A DNA stretch of 64,000 nucleotides from Sphagnum compactum (taxonomy: Eukaryota; Bryophyta; Sphagnopsida; Sphagnales). Made by a program: the position numbers and the translations under genes. Of this stretch, positions 57,901 to 64,000 are shown piece after piece; within the stretch, counting starts at the first letter, position 1; every line of letters starts with the position of its first letter. Below the pieces are notes generated by a model, which saw only the letters and a list, made by a program, of their open reading frames with translations, searched no databases and was not told the DNA's origin. Location of the stretch: contig OZ234504.1 of NCBI GenBank assembly GCA_965153455.1, positions 12,214,001 through 12,278,000 on the forward strand, given 5' to 3'.

Positions 57901-59430
57901 TTGTAATTCATATTCATCATCTACTTGGTTTGGTGATAGATGTGACATGAGGCAAATTTGCTTTTTTTTTTGTTTCTAGATTCTTCACTTGCTTGTGTTT
58001 CAATTTTCAATTCATAGTTTTTTTTAAAAAGCTAACTTCACATGAATGTTTTGATTTAAAGCTCAATTGATTTTAAATTTAGAGCTTGTGATCTTCTTGG
58101 TTTGGCAACTAACTTGGCACATGAGGTAATGCAATTTTTGTTTTTGCATCATTTTGGATTTTTAATTTTATTTTATTGTATTTTATTTTCCCACGGTTTT
58201 TTTTTTACTTATTTTCTTGAAATCTATGATTTAGAATTTACTTACTTGGAGCTTGGACTTCATTTGAAGCTTGGATTTCACTTTGAGCTTGGACTTTAGT
58301 CAGAGTTTGAACTTCACTTGGGACTTTTTGGTTGACATTTTGAATTTGGACTTTACTTGGAACTATTGTTGAGATTCATCATTTTTCGATTCATCTTACA
58401 CTTGCACTAGATTTCTACTTACATACATCTACATATTCTTCATTTGCACAGTCATTTTTGAGATGTGGATTTAGGTTTTCATTATTTCCAAATTGCAAAT
58501 ATTTTATATTATTTTAGTTGGACAGACAATTTTCACTTTGAATTTTAATTTTGCAAAACCTCTTCTCATTTTATCAATGATTTTGAAAAAATAAAAAATT
58601 TAATTTTTTAAACTTTCATTGTAAAATTTCAGGGATTTTTCCTAATATGTACTTCAAGAATATACTATTCTTCAATTGTTTAAAAGAAAAATAAAAGGTG
58701 GGAAAAGATAAAGAAAACTTTTTTTTTTTTTGAAAAGATGGAAAAAATGAAATTGCAACTTACAAATGTCAAAATGCCTAGTACATGCCATACTTGACCT
58801 TCCAAAACTCATAAGCTACAATTGACGATATTTGGTTAGACTAAGGCAAGGGAGCATCCTAAATTTACACTTTAAAAAGCCATCCAGTTTTTTACAAATA
58901 AACAATCAATTCACTATAAAAATATTCACCATTCTTACATACTTCACCATTTTTAAAATTTAGTAGGTTATAACTTCAAATTGTGCAATATATGGTTAAA
59001 CATAACAAATCAAATTTACTGTGTAGCCTATAGCATAACAAGTAATTAAATCCATTGGCATTCACAATTCATTTTGAGATATTATCTTGGAACATATTTC
59101 ATTGTTGGAGGTGGGATGAGACTATGGCATTTGTTTATTAAGCTTCAAATGCATAAAGTTTAGGTGCTCACAAAATTAGTGTAATGGACATTGTGCTAAG
59201 AACCAAAAAGAACATGAATATTTAACATCCATCACATAAATTGTCTTCATTACATAGATGTGTTGACAACTGGAAAACAAATAGTGAATATGTATCCGTC
59301 AAATAATTATGCTTTCATTAAGGACATTAATTTTTGATTCATGCCTCCACATCCAAGATTTGGAGAACTTGCACATTTTGATTTTTTTGTGAAATGGACC
59401 AAGGAAGGGTTTTAAAGAAACATTATGCTT
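54945..59430. other. T-rich intergenic DNA
   Basis: The + strand is strongly T-rich, particularly at 55.2-55.8 and 57.5-58.7 kb. Frames in this region are short and hydrophobic by composition. No gene is supported. Confidence 0.45.
58240..58370 (+). repeat. Short tandem repeat, about 20-bp unit
   Basis: GAGCTTGGACTTCATTTGAA-like units recur about six times with substitutions (GAGCTTGGACTT, GAAGCTTGGATTTCACTT, TTTGGACTTTACTTGG). Confidence 0.6.
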
Positions 59431-59432
59431 TT

Positions 59433-59720
59433 TGAAGATAATTGAAATGTCCCTAGAACCTATATTGTCAATTTAATTTACAATGTGCCAAACAAAACAA
59501 AATTAATACAATAAACAAGTATGCAAAGATTAGAGGTCCATTATCTAACATGATTAATAATTTAACAAAATTCGTAGACTTTGGAGGGAAACTAATCAAC
59601 ATTTGATTAATTATAATACATTACTTACAATAAATCTAATAGTGGGTGTAACTAATAATTGCATGACTAAGTATTGTCCTACCAACAAAGCATATCTTTT
59701 AGTAGTCATAAATATCTTCA
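59433..59720 (-). repeat. 3' LTR of the copia element
   Basis: Direct repeat of 62152-62459. Shared words include TTACAATGTGCCAAACAAAA, AACATGATTAATAAT and AATATCTTCA. The purine tract lies immediately inside it. Confidence 0.75.
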
Positions 59721-59989
59721 ACTCGAACCCCCCGCCCCTCCCCAACTTGGAATCAAATTTCTAGATTCCAAGTGAACATTTCCTTTTGATGGCTAACCCA
59801 AGAATAGAAGCAACGAAGGTCTAAGGAGTAGAATGGTTATCTATTTGGTAAATGTTTTTATTTGTTTTAAGGATGATTTGCCTTCTAAGGAGAAAAGTGT
59901 GTGAACAACTATTGTGTTTGATAGAACATGGATTAGCTAGCTAACATTTCAATTGTTATAGAAAAGTTGTTTCCTCCCTTTCAAAATGA

Positions 59990-60790
59990 TTACAAACTAT
60001 AACATTTATATTAGCTTTTAGTGGCAATATCATACCTAAAAAAAATAATTCCTAGATTTAGGAAACCATTTAGTTTTTTTAATGTTTATGTAAACAAAAC
60101 ATTCACAATTGAACACTTAAAGATGTTTGACATTTGGAAGAGCATCAAAAAATTTCTAGAATATAATCATCACATCATTTGCCCTAGTAAGTGAAATGTT
60201 AATAAAATAATTTTAGTGTTTATTACGTTTACCCAAAGATGGGCTAGGATGTGAACATTAAAGGTTTATAGTTTTCTTAAAATTGTTTGAATTTTCTTTT
60301 AGCCACTCCATTTTGGTGAGGAATGTTTGTTCGAATGAACTATTAAATAACACATTGTGCAATTCAAAAGTTTGAGATGAAGTTAAAATTATATTCACCA
60401 CCTTTGTCTAATTGTAAACCTTTATAAAATGATTCTTCATTTAATGTAAAAGTTATTGAATTGAATGAAGATTCTTTATTTTAGCAAGAAATAGACCTGG
60501 CCAAATGACTATGATTGTAAATTTGAAAATTAAATTGTAAAAGGTTCATATAAGAGACTTGGTAAAAATCATCATCACAAATTAATGTGCAATAATTCAA
60601 ATGGTTATAACCTCCTATTCAAACTTTTTTTGAGAGCTTTCAAATGATTTTGTTTACTAAAAACACAAGCCACGTCTTTAGGTGAAACTTGCACTAAGTT
60701 TATAAGTTAATCCCTTTTGGTGCATTAATTCAAAGTATTTGTGGTTTACATGCCCATAATGGTGATGCCAAAGTCTGAAATTATTTGTGG
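59990..60790 (-). pseudogene. Copia integrase remnant (pre-integrase, core end and C-terminal part)
   Basis: Read on the - strand with stops and shifts ignored. WHHHYGHVNHKYFELMHQKG matches the WHxRLGH pre-integrase motif. TNIPHQNGVAKRK matches the TPQQNGVAERKN motif at the end of the integrase core. DALPNVKHL...VF...KWFPKSR matches the PSVxHLRVFGC...KSxKxIFLGY C-terminal region. The order is correct for Ty1/copia. The core between pre-integrase and QNGVAER is partly present but degraded. Confidence 0.75.
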
Positions 60791-61499
60791 TTATTATAAC
60801 CAAACCTACAAAAATCTCCTTTGGAACATGTACAACTTGTACAAGTTGTTCAAGTGATCCAAATTTCTTTATTAAGGATTTTTTTGATGATGTTCAATAG
60901 ATAAACATGTTGGTTATCAAACAAAACCTTGAATGTCTACTAGTCAATGAACCTATTAACAAATGACTTTAGGTGAGACTAGGGACATAAAAAACATAAT
61001 TTTTGTTACATCCTTCTTTGAAAGGAATCATAAATGTCATCTTTCCCAACAACATCATGGTTCCATCCTCTTATTGCTTTTACTTTGAAATTGTTACCTT
61101 TTTTCTTAACATTTTAAAGCAATCTCTTCTTATAGGCAGCATATTTCATTACACCATTGTCAATGTATTAGTTAACATTCTTGACATTGAAATTAGCTAT
61201 ATCGAATTATATAATGTTAGTAGTTAATTTCATCCTGGGTGTTTCACTTCATTCCTAAAAGTTGACGACTTCTTTACCCCATTGCCTTCCTCCACTACAT
61301 AGATAGTGTATCTTGCACATATATATTTAAAATCTCTTTGTTTAATCTCATTAAATAGCTAATCAATTCATGTGCCCATCTAATGGTTTGGTTTGCCATA
61401 GAAGTTGTAGCTCCCTTTTCACTTGGCTTCACTAATGTTTCTATTCTTCTTATGGCCATGAATCTTGGCTTTATTAAAACTAGTCTTGAAAAACAAAAC

Positions 61500-61960
61500 T
61501 TCATTCTTCATTTTTTTGCCCTTAATTCCCTTCTTGGTTTCATCATGTAACAAAATCCCAATCAACTCACCAAGAGTAGGAAGGTTATTAAGGTGATAAA
61601 TTAGAGTGCTCGTGAGTGATGCATAGTTTTTAGGAAAGGAATTAAAGGTTTGCCCAAGAAGATCATCTTCTTGTACTTGTTCATCAATATTTGCACGCTA
61701 GTCGATTATGTCCTTCAATTCTTTGAAGAAATTCCCTTCTTCTAACTTAGGGTCAGTAAGCCTTGTTTTCAACAATAGACATCTAACATTACTCTATTCA
61801 AACAAATCTTTCAAAGTCTACCACATCTTTGGAAGGTTAGTGATCCAACTATATGAAGAATAATCTCGTCTTTCACAAATGGATTGATAATAGTCAAAGC
61901 CTTTTTGCTCCTACATTTCAACAACGCAACATTCTTCTTTTCGTGCAGTGACCCTCTTAA
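61500..61960 (-). pseudogene. Copia gag remnant
   Basis: The - strand gives segments such as KKALTIINPFVKDEIILHI, LLLKTRLTDPKLEEGNFFKE and RANIDEQVQEDD. These follow the copia Gag pattern (helical ADEI, then LKxKL...KMxEGxS, then DEDxxLxLLxSLPxSY). Three in-frame stops interrupt it. No zinc knuckle was recognised downstream. Confidence 0.7.
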
Positions 61961-62151
61961 TTTCAAGTTCAACTACATTCATCAACTAGCTAGACACGTA
62001 CTATAGTTTGATTGCTAGTTTGGAATTTTTTGGATGGTGTTGATATTCACACAAGTCATCTTGGTTTTTTATGTACGTCTTTCCAAAGTTTCTACTACTT
62101 GCTCTTATCAATCCTAAGACAAACCAAACAATTAACTTGTTCTCGTACCAC

Positions 62152-62459
62152 GAAAAGAATCAAGATGTCCATAAAATTTTTGCTATGAATCTAACTTACA
62201 ATGTGCCAAACAAAACAATACAAAGATGATAAACAAGTTTGCAAATATTTAGGGATTTGATAAATAACATGATTAATAATCTAATAAAATTGAAAGATTT
62301 CAAAAGAAAACTAATAAGCATTCAATTAGTTACAATACATTATTTAAAATAAATTTAATATTGAAGATAAATACAATTGCATAACTAACATTTGTTCTTC
62401 TACTTGCAAAGCATCTTGGTGAATCCCAACATCTACTACTAGCCTCACAAATATCTTCA
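62152..62459 (-). repeat. 5' LTR of the copia element
   Basis: Direct repeat of 59433-59720. Its inner boundary is set by the primer-binding site at 62140-62151. The inner terminal dinucleotide reads CG on the + strand instead of TG, consistent with a decayed end. Confidence 0.7.
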
Positions 62460-62464
62460 ACACT

Positions 62465-63740
62465 TTCACGATTGATTCTCACCACCTTAAAAATCCCAAA
62501 AGTTCCGTGCGAGTATTGAAATATGGATTTTAAATGCCAAGATTACATTGTCATTGAAATTCAAAACCAAAGAACAAAATTCACATAATATGGATGCACT
62601 TTACTCATACTTGAATTGGGAAGGGAGAGCCATTGGCTGCTCTACTCCTCAAGTTACACATCAAGGATGTTGGATTGCAATAGCACATTCTTATTTATAG
62701 TGCAAGGCTTTTTCCATTTCTCAAATTGTGTTTCACTCCAAAGGCCATTCTCCATTACATGGTTTGCAATAGCTTGCCCACATTTCTCATCTCCAAGTTT
62801 CCAAATAACACTAGAGAGGTCAACAATTACAAGCAGCAGCCCAAAAACCTCAGTTTTTGGTTTGCCCATGAACCACATTAAGACAGACCACAAAATAATT
62901 CAGGGTTCATGGGGCAATTTATGGCAGCCCATATTACCCTATTGCTGCAACTATAGCTATAAATCTCAGCATAGAGGGAAGGGTGTGACATCATCTGGAC
63001 TCATATGCTCACAACTTGGAAGAGCTGATCTTAGCACAGGAGGGTAACCCAATAAGCAAAACCTACATTGGGTTCCCAAAAATTAACATCAAAAACTGAC
63101 TAGGTTCCTGCTTTTCAGTTGACCACTTCAAAGGGGAAGAAGAAGGTGACGCTTATGATGATCTGTTTGCAGGCTATAAAAGATCTTTTACAAAATCAAA
63201 ACCAAAAAAGCTTCTTACCAGACTTTTTTCCACATACATACTCAGTGCACTATGCCCAAATCAGTAAATAAACTCTGCAAAAGAAAGTTCAGGTTCACAA
63301 AAGGAGACCTCTTTTTGGTGCAAATGGGAAGTTTGAAAAACACAAAGATCTCAAATAGCAGCTCAAAAAGTGGACACACTTGTGTCCACAAACAGAGCCT
63401 CCATCAAAGCTTTACTTTTTTCTGTTTGTACAAAGTTCTCTGTCGTCCTTATGCACAGACAGAGAGTGTGATTGAGCCCCCTGAAAAAAAAAATGGGCAT
63501 GAATTTGGCAGTAATAAATAATTTGTGCCGTGTGCTGATGAGTGCAGAAAATTTGATCTACTTTCTAAAGATTTACTTAAAATTGGTGAACCAAATTTGC
63601 AATGGTTCTTGGGTGTACAATGGAATTCCCCCCAGTCCTAAACAGTCCCCAAATTCAGGGTTTTGAATTTTCAAATAATGTGTTTTGTTTTGGGATATGT
63701 ATCTCTGGATCCAGAGGTACTCAGAGAATCCACACTTGAA
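62465..63740. other. Intergenic DNA at the right end
   Basis: The 143-aa frame at 62616-63047 (+) and the 79-aa frame opposite it show no recognisable motif. A partial gene extending beyond the window cannot be excluded. Confidence 0.4.
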
Positions 63741-63744
63741 AGCT

Positions 63745-63970
63745 CCAAGAATTTCAACTTGAAACAAAGTTAGTTTCTGATTTTCTTCAGAGGAATTCAA
63801 CTTGAAACTAAGTTAGTTTTGGATATTTTTTCAAAGAATTCAACTCAAAACTAAGTTAGTTTCAAATTTTCTTCAGAGGAATTCAACTCAAAACTAAGTT
63901 GGTTTCAATTTTGCTTCAAAAGAATCCAACTCAAAACTAAGTAAGTTAGTTTCAGATTTTCTTCAGATTC
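63745..63970 (+). repeat. 43-bp tandem repeat, five copies, near the window edge
   Basis: Units with AATTCAACTYRAAACTAAGT followed by TAGTTT and TTTCTTCAGAGG begin near 63751, 63793, 63837, 63880 and 63923 (42-44 bp apart). The array may continue past the window. Confidence 0.85.
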
Positions 63971-64000
63971 TTCAGCTGGAAGTGCAGACGTCCAGCAACG

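Larger units (their letters stand above)
59433..62459 (-). mobile_element. Decayed Ty1/copia LTR element lacking reverse transcriptase
   Basis: Two direct repeats act as LTRs: 59433-59720 (3' LTR) and 62152-62459 (5' LTR). On the - strand both begin TGAAGATATTT. The inner end of the 5' LTR abuts a primer-binding site (62140-62151, TGGTACGAGAAC, 9 of 12 matching the initiator-Met tRNA type). A purine tract (GGGGAGGGGCGGGGGG on the - strand) precedes the 3' LTR. Between them are gag (about 61950-61500), the GAG-pre-integrase box (about 60770-60640) and integrase (about 60330-59990), all with stops. No reverse transcriptase or RNase H sequence fits in the roughly 250 bp between integrase and the 3' LTR. 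Matching 5-bp target duplications are not seen. LTR divergence is high by eye, so the insertion is old. Confidence 0.8.

Noticed and set aside
62616-63047. 143-aa frame (+) near the right end
   Set aside because: Some protein-like composition, but an equally plausible frame exists on the opposite strand and neither shows a motif.

Overview
This window is nuclear DNA of a land plant. The evidence is a FIZZY-RELATED/CCS52-type APC/C activator, GPI-anchored arabinogalactan (AGP) peptides, a plant-type two-EF-hand protein, a DnaJ-11-like chloroplast J protein and a Ty1/copia retrotransposon, all set in AT-rich, repeat-dense DNA. Gene density is very low: four intact or near-intact protein genes and one probably broken one in 64 kb. 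That fits a large, repeat-rich genome such as a fern, lycophyte, gymnosperm or other non-flowering lineage. The sequence does not let me name the species.

Layout. 1-3.4 kb is intergenic with a diverged 200-bp repeat present twice. 3.9-4.4 kb holds the EF-hand gene (+). 4.8-20 kb is gene-poor: a cluster of foldbacks near 6.1-6.3 kb, TAGG/CCTA blocks around a tRNA-like SINE head (9.5-10 kb), fragments of a decayed coiled-coil coding repeat (12-13 kb) and a 135-bp tandem array (17.6-18.1 kb). 20.5-21.0 kb is AGP copy 1 (-). 21.6-24.4 kb is a cluster of several short satellites sharing a TGCAATACC-type motif. 26.1-26.6 kb is the J-domain reading frame (-), next to an array of hairpin-forming units of about 120 bp (26.7-27.5 kb). 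29.1-29.5 kb is a MITE-like inverted-repeat element. 29.6-30.0 kb and 36.6-37.1 kb are two copies of one dispersed repeat. 35.0-35.5 kb is AGP copy 2 (-), on a segment of about 1.3 kb duplicated from or to copy 1. 37-47 kb is AT-rich with no gene I can support. 47.3-49.6 kb holds a terminal-inverted-repeat element with a nested insertion and a solo arm. 52.0-53.6 kb is the single-exon FZR gene (+) behind a long leader rich in upstream ORFs. 54.9 kb is a 23-bp foldback. 59.4-62.5 kb is a decayed Ty1/copia element (-) that keeps gag and integrase but shows no reverse transcriptase. The window ends in a 43-bp tandem array.

The genes form no operon or pathway. FZR (cell-cycle proteolysis), the EF-hand protein (calcium sensing), the AGPs (cell surface) and the J protein (chaperone) are unrelated neighbours. 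I found no convincing new multi-gene system. The observations most worth checking are the hairpin-unit array, the foldbacks that could be MIRNA loci, the intronless FZR gene, the HPD-less start-less J protein, the copia derivative without RT, and the recent AGP segmental duplication with repeat-length differences inside and outside the coding sequence.
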